The translations under genes and the position numbers were made by a program. DNA of 64,000 bases from Pseudomonas sp. Irchel s3b2 (lineage in GTDB: Bacteria; Pseudomonadota; Gammaproteobacteria; Pseudomonadales; Pseudomonadaceae): contig NZ_FYEB01000001.1 in assembly GCF_900187445.1 (NCBI RefSeq), forward strand, positions 1,178,001 to 1,242,000. The letters run 5' to 3'. Position 1 is the first letter of the stretch. Each line of letters starts with the position of its first letter. The notes under the pieces are model-generated. The model was not told the origin of the DNA. It did no database searches and was given only the letters and a program-made list of their open reading frames with translations. This document shows, in pieces, positions 19,701 through 26,362 of the stretch.

Positions 19701-21287
19701 CTCAAGCCGTTTGGCCGCTTCCTCGAACTGGGCAAGCGCGACTTTTATCAGAACACCAAAATCGGCCTGCGCCCGTTCCGCAACAACATCAGCTACTTCG
19801 GCATCGATGCCGACCAGCTGATGAGCGAGCGTCCGCAACTGACCCGTCGGCTGTTTGGTGAAATGATGGCGTTGTTCCGCGACGGGATTCTGAGCCCATT
19901 GCCGTATCGCGCCTTCGATGCCAATGAAGTCGTCGAAGCATTCCGCTACATGCAACAGGCCAGACAGATCGGCAAGATCGTCGTGACGTATCGCACGCCG
20001 ATCCAGGGTGTTGTCACCGCGCCGGTCGCGCAACCGCTGGCATTGACGTTGGCCGCGAACGCCAGCTACCTGGTCACCGGCGGGCTCAGCGGTTTTGGCC
20101 TGCGCACTGCGCAATGGCTGGTGGAAAAAGGTGCGCGTCACCTGGTCTTGCTGGGCCGTCGCGGTGCCGCGACCGAAGAGGCGCAACCCTTGCTGGCACT
20201 GTGGCGCGAACAAGGCATTGAGGTCCAGGCGCTGGCCTGCGATATCACCGACGCCGCGCAACTGGCGTCGGTCATGGCGCGCATCGAAGCCAGCGCCCGG
20301 CCATTGCGTGGCGTGGTGCATGCGGCAACGGTGTTCGATGACGGCTTGATCCGCAACCTGACCCGCGAGCAATTGCAGCGCGTGCTCGAGCCCAAGGCCA
20401 AAGGCGCGCAGTACCTGCATGAACTGACGGCCCATTTGCCACTGGACTTCTTCGTGCTGTTTTCCTCGGCCACGACCTTGTTCGGTAACCCTGGGCAGGC
20501 CAACTACGTCGCCGCCAACCATTGGCTCGAAGCGCTGGCGCGTCATCGGCTGGCACTGGGGCTGCCGGCCACCAGCGTACTCTGGGGGGCCATCGATGAT
20601 GCGGGTTTCCTGGCGCGCAACCAGGACATCAAAGACGCCCTGCAAAGTCGCATGGGCGGTGCTGCCTTGCAGTCGCAAGCGGCACTGCAGACCCTGGAGC
20701 GCTTGTTGTTGCAACGGCGTTCGGGGCTCGGCGTGCTTGAGCTGGATTGGAAAGCGCTGTCGCGATTCCTGCCGGCCGCCGGCTCGCCCAAGTTCAATGA
20801 GCTGGCCAGGTTGCACGGTGGTGAGCAGGACGAGGAAAGCGATGTCGATGATATCCAGCGGCTGTTGGCAGAAATGGACGACCCCGAGCTGATCGAACTG
20901 TTCAGTGAAATGCTCAAGCAGGAAATCAGTGAAATTCTGCGTTTGCCAACCAGCAAGCTGGACGCCTCGCGCCCGCTTCAGGAGTTGGGGCTGGACTCGC
21001 TGATGAGTGTCGAATTGGTGGTGGCTGTCGAGGAGCGATTTGGTGTGCGTCTACCGGTGATGGAGCTGAGCGAAGCCTCAAGCATCGGCAAGATCACCGT
21101 TCGAATCCTCGAGCTGCTGCGCGGCAATCAGGATTGCGATGTGCAACCGGAGAGTGGAAATAGCTTGCAGTCACTGGCGAGCGATACGTTCTCTCGCCAC
21201 GGAGTCGACCTTTCCCGTGACGACATCGTGCAGTTGAGTGACGGGCTCGACGCCCAGACTTCGAAACCTTCACGTTTGATTGATTGA
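13725..21287 (+). CDS. Fully reducing iterative type I polyketide synthase (RkpA-like)
   Basis: Single-module synthase of 2520 residues predicted to build a saturated acyl chain. Domain order: ketosynthase (about 1-420; Cys172 in DTACSSS, His307 in EAHGTGT, His347 in NIGHLEA), acyltransferase (about 525-840; Ser621 in GHSVGE, YAFHSP motif), dehydratase (about 890-1180; His923 in HKVGDSVLFPG, Asp1087 in LLDSAFQ), a degenerate methyltransferase-like region (about 1300-1560; LRILELGFEGAS lacks a normal glycine-rich SAM loop), enoylreductase (about 1750-2080; HGAAGGVGIAA), ketoreductase (about 2105-2330; TGGLSGFG, Tyr2261) and ACP (Ser2425 in LGLDSLM). No thioesterase follows, so release needs another enzyme. 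The next gene is an oxoamine synthase only 8 bases after the stop. Architecture and size resemble rhizobial RkpA. Product unknown. Confidence 0.93.
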   Translation: MRKKVAIIGTSFRFPGSTSATFWPHLLDGQSFITQADFSRWSKDEFLHPDKANPATSYTFASGSLGDISTFDAGFFNISPREAAVMDPQQRLLLELGWEVFENAGVKPSSLRGSDCGVYLGIASVDYGYRLAHDMSTIDAATATGNTFSIAANRLSFFYDLQGPSMAIDTACSSSLIAFHQACQAIQNGDIDQAITGGVSLHLHPFGFLIFSKASMLSRTGQCHVFDESADGYVRSEGAGLFYLKDYAKAIEDGNQILAVVAGSAANTDGRKSSLTVPSADAQIALMKQAYDSAGISAADIDYLEAHGTGTPVGDPIESRAIGEALGQQRPADQPLLIGSIKSNIGHLEAASGVAGLMKALYCVIERKVPATIGIKKLNPNIPFADLNLSVVTETQALKPSGKLVVGVNSFGFGGANAHVILESPPQAPQASSQPARAVPLMVSAKDSAALAAQSEQVAQCVSGPGAASLYDVAYQSMFRRELHPQRVVVFGCDAQRSAQALLDFATEPGVPALSTVLESGRALDEAKGPVFVFSGNGSQWQGMGKSLLADPVFHQSLVELDAIFQPLSGYSLIAELAGELGDERYQLTEFAQPALFALQVGVTRMLAAKGVVPVAVIGHSVGEVAAAWACGALTLNDATRVIYHRSRLQGLTKGRGKMSAVGLSGADTASLLRTLGLDSELVVAGENSFKGATVAGPVAALDILEQVLAERQVFVRRLGLDYAFHSPAMEMIADQVIDVLSDIVPGPAAIPMYSTVTGDVLAGEYLDAGYWWKNIRYPVLFESASAALAGQGYNVFVEVGPHPILRAYVADAMASQERQGVVIPTLLRGEETPQLIDRTLAKVLIAGVDIDLQCLFPHTGRFVQLPNYAWQRERHWHADTPESSGNLRRERVHPLLGYPLPEHEFTWDNRLDTQLFPSLGDHKVGDSVLFPGAGFTELALAAALQYQPGAYVEIEELEIHSPLLLHADFSKKVRVMVDSTDGAISIVSRSTAQAEPWVQHVVARIPGEARGARLACTAPVLPARAPDFTMAEHLTLTRAVGLNYGPAYQAVESGWIDGNQVVARLTVPAPIEAELATLNLHPALLDSAFQLITQLLSQEADSRTGLAFIPVKLGRISFAAGSLPPCLAQVTLVRRSAHSLLADFTLYDVHGHAVICIEDARFRGVRLHKDRSGDIKLVDFVGVAKPYPANERALPWVGSRLEAPLREHLGAIADDPGLARYADEIDPLLDGLCGSFLLEAIEKLDGELTLQQRSTWEAGHYLDHLLEQAVEDGGLIAIDNGGWQLADQGERASAQAIWQELFSSYPEHFQIIHSVGRIGMHLLELISGQVSLAQLLPRETTPAVLTRLVLGASGQQALLSSLREHIAQRLSVLPDGQRLRILELGFEGASLAADLCVGLNFDRVDYQYSAQNIETASMLQADFPDLQILTLEASEKVARTPANGFDLILVATDLAPLEAISQGLRHGAARLCANGEVLLLAQHPARWADFTFGAEPSWWLARQELQALSVQQTPGFWQQELRRHGLKVSEPLELIPGSASGSYLLLAAEEGAKALAVAPECLRQSWLLVANEHGPEAPFAQALTSLLRAQGQEVTLLAPDSALVLAQQLRECPVAPQHIVMLAGLFASEGLDAQADRCMLAAAITQACESAGVAADCWLLTSGAAVHLLPQGAHRETTVQAIADAALWGFGRTLTNEAVGCRVRLLDLAPGAGVEVLVPALLNVDEETELAVSAAGDRYVARLRVQPDELPGHALPDAPTQVKLGFDLPGQLRNLRWEARAPRVPADDELDIEVQATGLNFRDVMYALGLLSDEAIENGFSGPTLGFEFAGVVRGKGALVEGDFQPGDRVVGFGPSSFANRLITNANAVARIPEGMSFEAAATIPSTFFTVYYAVHHLARLEPGEKILIHGAAGGVGIAAIQIAKWCGAEIYATAGSDEKRDFLRLMGVEHIFDSRSLAFAEDILSITDGRGVDVVLNSLAGEAINRNLRVLKPFGRFLELGKRDFYQNTKIGLRPFRNNISYFGIDADQLMSERPQLTRRLFGEMMALFRDGILSPLPYRAFDANEVVEAFRYMQQARQIGKIVVTYRTPIQGVVTAPVAQPLALTLAANASYLVTGGLSGFGLRTAQWLVEKGARHLVLLGRRGAATEEAQPLLALWREQGIEVQALACDITDAAQLASVMARIEASARPLRGVVHAATVFDDGLIRNLTREQLQRVLEPKAKGAQYLHELTAHLPLDFFVLFSSATTLFGNPGQANYVAANHWLEALARHRLALGLPATSVLWGAIDDAGFLARNQDIKDALQSRMGGAALQSQAALQTLERLLLQRRSGLGVLELDWKALSRFLPAAGSPKFNELARLHGGEQDEESDVDDIQRLLAEMDDPELIELFSEMLKQEISEILRLPTSKLDASRPLQELGLDSLMSVELVVAVEERFGVRLPVMELSEASSIGKITVRILELLRGNQDCDVQPESGNSLQSLASDTFSRHGVDLSRDDIVQLSDGLDAQTSKPSRLID

Positions 21288-21295
21288 TCCGGCCC

Positions 21296-22645
21296 ATGAC
21301 CACTAAAACGACACACGGGCTTGCCACTTCGATGAAGGACAAGCTGATTCAGCAGGCCCTGGAAAGGCGCATGCGCAAGATCGGCGATGGCGCCCCAAGC
21401 CCTTCGCTGAAGGACGTCAAAGGCACTCCGGGTGAGGGTTTCGCGCAATTTTGCCGATTCGATCAGCACCCTGGTTATCAGCAATTGCGCCTTATGCTCG
21501 ACGGTGCCGCGCGCTTCGGCCTGACCAATCCGTTTTTCAAGTTGCACGAAGGCCTGGCGGGAGCAGAAACCGTCATGGGCGGTAGCCGCTACGTGAACTT
21601 CGCAAGCTACAACTACTTGGGCTACTCAGGGCACCCGGTTGTCGCTGAAGCCGCCAAAGCGGCCATTGATCGTTATGGGACCTCGGTTTCGGCCAGCCGT
21701 CCGGTGTCGGGGGATCGTCCGATCCATCGCGAACTGGAACAGGAACTGGCTCGGCTCTATGAGGTGGAAGACGCTATTACCTTCGTCAGCGGTCATGCGA
21801 CGAACGTGACCACCATCGGTTACCTGTTCGGTCCGCGGGATTTGATCCTGCATGACGAACTGATCCATAACAGCGTTCTCCAGGGGATCCAGTTGTCCGG
21901 TGCCCGGCGCCTCGGCTTTGCCCATAACGATTGGGAAGCGGTTGATCGGCTGCTGAGCGATCAGCGTCAGCATTTCGAGCGTGTGCTGGTGGTGATCGAA
22001 GGCATCTACAGCATGGATGGCGATTTCCCGGATTTGCCTCGTTTCGTCGAACTCAGGAACAAACACCAAGTGTTGTTGATGGTCGATGAAGCGCATTCGC
22101 TGGGCGTCATGGGGCAGACCGGCAAGGGCATTCGCGAGCATTTCGGTCTGGCCGGCAGCGACGTGGATATCTGGATGGGCACCTTGAGTAAAAGCCTGGC
22201 CAGTTGCGGTGGCTACATCGCCGGTGAGTCTGCGTTGGTCGAACACCTCAAGTTCCTGGCGCCGGGCTTTCTCTACAGCGTCGGCATGCCGGCACCGGTG
22301 GCTGCGGCAGCGTTGGCAGCCTTGCGTTGTCTACCCGAGGATGGCGAGCGCGTTGCCACCTTGCAGGCCCGTGGCAGGCAATTCCTCGAGTTGGCCAGGG
22401 ACGCGGGGCTGGACACCGGCACCAGCACCGGCCTGGCGGTGGTACCGATCATCACCGGCAGCTCGCTCAAGGCCACCCAGCTGTCCAGCGCATTGTCCCG
22501 TCGTGGCATCAACGCCCAACCGATTCTTCATCCGGCGGTGCCCGAGAAATCGGCGCGTGTGCGATTTTTCATGTCGTGCCTGCACACCCGGGAGCAAATC
22601 ACCGAAACGGTCAACGCAGTGGCGCAGGAACTGCAAAAGCTGTAG
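21296..22645 (+). CDS. PLP-dependent alpha-oxoamine synthase (AONS/serine palmitoyltransferase family, RkpG-like)
   Basis: Class II aminotransferase-fold enzyme of 449 residues that condenses an acyl thioester with an amino acid and releases CO2. The PLP lysine is Lys299 in MGTLSKSLASCGG. Asp264 and His267 lie in VDEAHSLGVMG, and NFASYNYLGYS marks the substrate-entry region. It has about 75 extra N-terminal residues compared with BioF, including KDKLIQQALERRM. The ATG at 21296 is chosen over an upstream ATT/ATG context at 21284. It follows the PKS by 8 bases, so it most likely off-loads the PKS chain from its ACP. It is not biotin synthesis: no bio genes are near. The amino-acid substrate (Ser, Gly or Ala) cannot be told by eye. 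Confidence 0.9.
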   Translation: MTTKTTHGLATSMKDKLIQQALERRMRKIGDGAPSPSLKDVKGTPGEGFAQFCRFDQHPGYQQLRLMLDGAARFGLTNPFFKLHEGLAGAETVMGGSRYVNFASYNYLGYSGHPVVAEAAKAAIDRYGTSVSASRPVSGDRPIHRELEQELARLYEVEDAITFVSGHATNVTTIGYLFGPRDLILHDELIHNSVLQGIQLSGARRLGFAHNDWEAVDRLLSDQRQHFERVLVVIEGIYSMDGDFPDLPRFVELRNKHQVLLMVDEAHSLGVMGQTGKGIREHFGLAGSDVDIWMGTLSKSLASCGGYIAGESALVEHLKFLAPGFLYSVGMPAPVAAAALAALRCLPEDGERVATLQARGRQFLELARDAGLDTGTSTGLAVVPIITGSSLKATQLSSALSRRGINAQPILHPAVPEKSARVRFFMSCLHTREQITETVNAVAQELQKL

Positions 22646-22656
22646 GAACTGGCTTG

Positions 22657-22740
22657 TGTAGGAGCTGGCTTGCCAGCGAAGACGGCCTCACGTCATGCAC
22701 CGCCCATGAAAACGTCTTCGCCGACAAGCCGGCTTCTACA
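22657..22740. repeat. REP palindrome pair between convergent genes
   Basis: TGTAGGAGCTGGCTTGCCAG at 22657 and an inverted, less perfect copy ending ...GCCGGCTTCTACA at 22740. It lies between the convergent oxoamine synthase and KpsC-like genes and runs through the last codon of the latter. Confidence 0.75.
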
Positions 22741-24199
22741 GCATACGATTGAGGTAGCGCTGTACTTGCCGATAGCGCGGGCAGTTGTCGAGCAGGCCTG
22801 TATTGGGGCGTGCGCTGTGTTCGAGCGCCTGTTGTTGGCTGCAGGGCATGCCCCGGACTTGCACCAGTGGGTGCTCGGTTCCGTCGTTGCGCTTCACGAT
22901 CAAGCTGACCGTTGCGCTGCCCGGGCGTATACGCCACAGCGGTACACCGTGTGCTTTGGCCCGTGATGGCAGGTCGTGAGGTTCATGGGCGCTCCACACC
23001 AACAGTTTGCCGTCTTCGCGAGCCACTGTCGTCATCAGGTCGGCGTTGTCATGGGTGAACGTCACCCGGCCCCAACGGCTGTCGAGCAAGGTACGGATCG
23101 CCGGCTGCCGGCGCCGAGGCACACCGAGCACGGTCAACGCGCCGGCGAACAGGCTGTCCTGTTCCTTTTGTCGGGCCAGTTGCCGGGCGACGGTCAGCAC
23201 GTCGCAGCGCTGATCGGTCAGCGGGTCGACATAGCGGCAGTAGCGAATGTAGGCGGCGGCCACCAGTTGCTCCAGCGTTGGCCGGGCCTGGCGCCGGGGG
23301 ATCGGCATGCGGTCGTCGGTCAGCCCCCAGCCGGCGTAGAACGGCAACCCGAAACACGTCACCGGTACGCCCTGAATCAAGGCTTCGAGCCCGGCCTGGC
23401 TGGTGGCGATGTACACCCGCGCGGCCCGTCGCGCCAACGATGCCCAAGACACATGACGACTTTCCAGGGCCACGCCGCGCGCGGTCGCTGCCTCCAGCAA
23501 ACAGCTTTTCTTGTGCCCGCTCAGGCAGTCTGGATGAATCCGCACACGAACATCGGCACCGGGGTTTTCCGCCAGCGCCGCATCGAGCATGCGAATGAAA
23601 TCTGCCTCACACAGACCACCACCCGGAATCGAGAAGTCGCCCCAGGTTTGATCCACCACCAGGATCAGCGGCACCTTGCGCCCCAATGAATCGTCGTCAC
23701 TGAGGTCGGGTGCATTGTTGTACTTGCCGATGCCGCTGCTGCGCATCAGCGCAATCAGCTGCGCAGCCGTGGAGATTTCCCGGGTCGTCAGCCGTTGGGG
23801 TTGCTGGAGGATGTTTTCCAGCAATGACGGACGATCCGCCAGGTAGTGGATGCCGATCGGATCGACCACCATCGACATCGGTGTATCGCCCTCGACCCCG
23901 AGAGAGGATGAGCGCAGAAAGCCGTCCTCCAGTGCGATGTAAGGAATGCCCCAGCGCTTGCACAACACCCGGGCATGGTCAGAGGAGCGCTTGTAGCCAA
24001 TCCCGGAAATCGCCTTGAGCCCTTTGGGTTTATTCCGGCCTCGGCGCCATAGCCAGGCGGGTACACCTTCGGGATCAAGAAACTCAGGGAGATGAAAAAC
24101 CCGCCACATCACCCACTGGGACATGATTCCGATCCAGCCTGGACCATCCACCAGTGATTCAACAGCAGGTACCGATCGATTCATCTCGTCGCAGCTCAT
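22736..24199 (-). CDS. Single-module KpsC-like Kdo-transferase/capsule protein (RkpJ-like)
   Basis: Protein of about 487 residues matching only one of the two modules of KpsC. Shared motifs with the full KpsC at 28399-30414 are ALEDGFLRSSSLG (about 89-101), VVDPIGIHY, GIGKYNNAP, ILVVDQTWGD, RIHPDCLSGHK and LPFYAGWGLTDD. KpsC modules are retaining beta-Kdo transferases that build the Kdo linker on the capsule lipid. The C-terminal ~120 residues (after YRYVDPLT-like segment) diverge and have no counterpart that I recognise. The ATG at 24199 overlaps the GNAT stop (ATGA); ATG 24184 is an alternative with a GACGAG site. I infer a role in adding sugar to the special lipid made by this cluster; RkpJ of rhizobia is the closest analogue I recall. 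Confidence 0.8.
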   Translation of the reverse strand: MSCDEMNRSVPAVESLVDGPGWIGIMSQWVMWRVFHLPEFLDPEGVPAWLWRRGRNKPKGLKAISGIGYKRSSDHARVLCKRWGIPYIALEDGFLRSSSLGVEGDTPMSMVVDPIGIHYLADRPSLLENILQQPQRLTTREISTAAQLIALMRSSGIGKYNNAPDLSDDDSLGRKVPLILVVDQTWGDFSIPGGGLCEADFIRMLDAALAENPGADVRVRIHPDCLSGHKKSCLLEAATARGVALESRHVSWASLARRAARVYIATSQAGLEALIQGVPVTCFGLPFYAGWGLTDDRMPIPRRQARPTLEQLVAAAYIRYCRYVDPLTDQRCDVLTVARQLARQKEQDSLFAGALTVLGVPRRRQPAIRTLLDSRWGRVTFTHDNADLMTTVAREDGKLLVWSAHEPHDLPSRAKAHGVPLWRIRPGSATVSLIVKRNDGTEHPLVQVRGMPCSQQQALEHSARPNTGLLDNCPRYRQVQRYLNRML

Positions 24200-24807
24200 G
24201 GGTGGGATGTCAGTGAGCGGCGCATGTTCATCACCGCTGGAAAGGGCAGCAGGCGGCCGAGCCAATTCACCGGTGTGGTTCGGACCCTGATGAATCCCTG
24301 CTGCGTATAGAGTCGCTGGGCACGCTGATTTTTCACCTGGACCTCAAGCTCTACCCGGTCATGGCCGGATTGCCGGGCCTGATAGAAAATCTCGCCCAGA
24401 AGCGAAGTCGCGATGCCCTGATGGCGTGCTTGCCGGGTCACGCGCAAGCCATAGAGATAGAACCCGTAATACCACTCCCGGCATTCAGAAATGACAAACA
24501 GCAGATAGCGCAATCCGCCCCTCAGCCATCCGAATTCACGCACAAAAGGCCTGACACCGGGCGAGAAAGGCCCACGCCGATGGTGCTTGAAGGCGGCATA
24601 GCCCAGCGCCGTGCAATCGCGGTACGCAATCAGAATCCGGTCCCAGTTGATCGATTGGCCGAGCAGGCGATAACGGCAAGCTTCATCGCCGAGGATCAAC
24701 GCCAGCGAGCCGCGTCCCGAGGTGATCATCCGCGCAATCGAGACATCATGTTCCGGCAAGCTGGAACCGAGAACGATCCGTAGGGGGGCGATGGCGGTTT
24801 CAGTCAT
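24196..24807 (-). CDS. GNAT-family N-acyltransferase
   Basis: Acetyltransferase-fold protein of 203 residues. The acyl-CoA (or ACP) binding loop is visible as RQARHQGIATSLL at about 126-137, with the NQRAQRLYTQQGF signature at 160-172. It also has a hydrophobic, aromatic stretch (LRYLLFVISECREWYYGFYLYG, given here only as positions 99-120 region) suggestive of membrane or acyl-chain contact. It lies 10 bases after the LtaS-like gene and overlaps the KpsC-like gene by four bases, so it belongs to the lipid-modifying set. A long-chain N-acyltransferase role, as in bacterial ceramide synthase, is inference; simple acetylation is possible. Confidence 0.78.
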   Translation of the reverse strand: MTETAIAPLRIVLGSSLPEHDVSIARMITSGRGSLALILGDEACRYRLLGQSINWDRILIAYRDCTALGYAAFKHHRRGPFSPGVRPFVREFGWLRGGLRYLLFVISECREWYYGFYLYGLRVTRQARHQGIATSLLGEIFYQARQSGHDRVELEVQVKNQRAQRLYTQQGFIRVRTTPVNWLGRLLPFPAVMNMRRSLTSHP

Positions 24808-24817
24808 GGATTGCCAT

Positions 24818-26362
24818 CTAGGCCGCGCTCGCGCTTTTGACGCAGGTCGTGCCTTGACTCATGTGCTCGGTGAAGGCTTTGGCCAACCGTTCAACGCCCA
24901 TCGTTTTTGCGGCGTTATGGGTGAGGGCCTGGTTGGACCAGATGAAATAGTCGGTATCGCCATCCGGCGTACCCAGCGCGGCATAAACATCTGGGAGAAT
25001 CGGCACGTGGTCGCCAAAGAAACACAGCCCGGTCGGCATGGGGCGGGCCAGCAGGTACTCGCGTAACCGGCCGAGCATCCGGTCGGCATTGCTCAAGTGC
25101 CGCAGATAGGGCGCCAAGTCACGCATGCCGTCGAGCAGCGGGCGATCGAACCAGGTCGGCAACTCGGCGTCAGTAACGTTCTCCAGGTGCAGAGGCCCAT
25201 GGTTCTCCATCGTCACGGCATGGATATACAAAGGCTGAGCGCGGGCGCTGTCACCGAGCAATTCGATGATCTTGTCCGCCACGGCACAATCGCCAATGAA
25301 AGGGCCGGCCTTTTGCCCGTCGTCGAAGCTTCGGATGTCGATGAACTCATCGAAACCCAGCGCCGGCAACACGCGATCCCGGCCGTAGAAACTGCCCGCG
25401 TAGGGGTGAATGCACACCGTGCGGTAACCCTTGCGTTTCATTTCGGCGGCGATGCTTGGCAGCCCCTGGCGGGCCAGATGGCGGTAGGGATTGAAGCGAT
25501 GCACGCCGAGCCTGTCGCCGGCAATGCCCGTGAGAAAGGCGAACTCGGTACGCACGGTATTGGCGCCCCAGGCAGCGACCTGCAACCGACCATGGGCCAG
25601 CGCTTCTGCGCGCAGCACATCGTATTGGCTCAGCACCTGTTCGCGGATGCCGGGCCACAGCCTGCGGATATCGAAAAACGATTCGCTCTGCACCGAGATC
25701 ATGTCAGGCAGGGCAGCGGCAGGCGGAGTGAGCGCCAGGCGCGGGTCGATCGCGAAAGGCGAGTCAAGTTCGTCGAGGTGTACCTTGCGCCGGGCTGCAC
25801 AAAAGTAGGTCCACAAACTGGCAGCCAAACCCCAGCGGGTCAAATCCAGGCTGGCGTCGTAGCTCGGTTGCAGCGGTTTCCAGCTACCGGTGATCAACAG
25901 CACCACCGCACTGGCAAGTACCGTTGCACCCACCGCTAGCGCATCAGTGGCGGCGGCTTCGAAATAGAGTCCGCAGGCCAGATAGGCGACAAAGGCCAGC
26001 GCCAGCGCAATCGTCTTGCCGATGCCAAAGAAGGGCAGGTACAGGCGTGGAAAGCGGATGGCATCACTGAAGTATTCAAAGTCTGCGCAGACGAAGGGTT
26101 CACGCAATGAGTGGTACTTGGAATTGCTCACCAAAACGATCAACAGCCACAGGGCCAGCACATTCACGGCGCTGAAATACGGGCGTCCGGTGATGCCATA
26201 AAGCAGGGCCACCGAGAACAACCAGGCCCCTGCGTGGAGCAGCCAGCTGCGCAATGGCCGGCGCAAGGCGGGCCTGGGAGTCAGCATCGTTTCGATGACG
26301 CAGGAAAGCAAAAATCCGCCAAGGATGACCCAGCAGAACGTACTGTTCAGAAATTCAGGCAC
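24818..26362 (-). CDS. LtaS-like membrane phosphotransferase/sulfatase-fold enzyme (RkpI position)
   Basis: Alkaline-phosphatase-superfamily protein of 514 residues. Five N-terminal transmembrane helices (about 8-27, 41-58, 65-79, 115-133, 141-159) precede a periplasmic catalytic domain. Metal and nucleophile motifs resemble lipoteichoic acid synthase: Glu227 in VQSESF, probable Thr269 nucleophile in ANTVRTEF, His388 in TMENHGP, and Asp451-His452 in FFGDHVP. LtaS-type enzymes transfer phosphoglycerol or phosphoethanolamine from phospholipids. A Pseudomonas capsule locus has no teichoic acid, so the acceptor is probably the lipid anchor or the capsule itself. It overlaps the SDR gene by eight bases. 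Confidence 0.83.
   Translation of the reverse strand: MPEFLNSTFCWVILGGFLLSCVIETMLTPRPALRRPLRSWLLHAGAWLFSVALLYGITGRPYFSAVNVLALWLLIVLVSNSKYHSLREPFVCADFEYFSDAIRFPRLYLPFFGIGKTIALALAFVAYLACGLYFEAAATDALAVGATVLASAVVLLITGSWKPLQPSYDASLDLTRWGLAASLWTYFCAARRKVHLDELDSPFAIDPRLALTPPAAALPDMISVQSESFFDIRRLWPGIREQVLSQYDVLRAEALAHGRLQVAAWGANTVRTEFAFLTGIAGDRLGVHRFNPYRHLARQGLPSIAAEMKRKGYRTVCIHPYAGSFYGRDRVLPALGFDEFIDIRSFDDGQKAGPFIGDCAVADKIIELLGDSARAQPLYIHAVTMENHGPLHLENVTDAELPTWFDRPLLDGMRDLAPYLRHLSNADRMLGRLREYLLARPMPTGLCFFGDHVPILPDVYAALGTPDGDTDYFIWSNQALTHNAAKTMGVERLAKAFTEHMSQGTTCVKSASAA

Noticed and set aside
15426..20816. Two long minus-strand frames (916 and 694 codons) opposite the PKS gene
   Set aside because: Antisense to intact PKS domains; no domain motifs and no start context.
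21296..22645. Biotin biosynthesis BioF
   Set aside because: The fold matches, but the N-terminal extension, PKS linkage and absence of other bio genes favour an acyl-ACP oxoamine synthase of the capsule locus.
13725..22645. A stand-alone secondary-metabolite (antibiotic) polyketide cluster
   Set aside because: One reducing module with an oxoamine synthase, directly opposite kpsC/kpsS and rkp-like genes, points to a lipid for the capsule. No tailoring, resistance or export genes of a metabolite cluster are seen.
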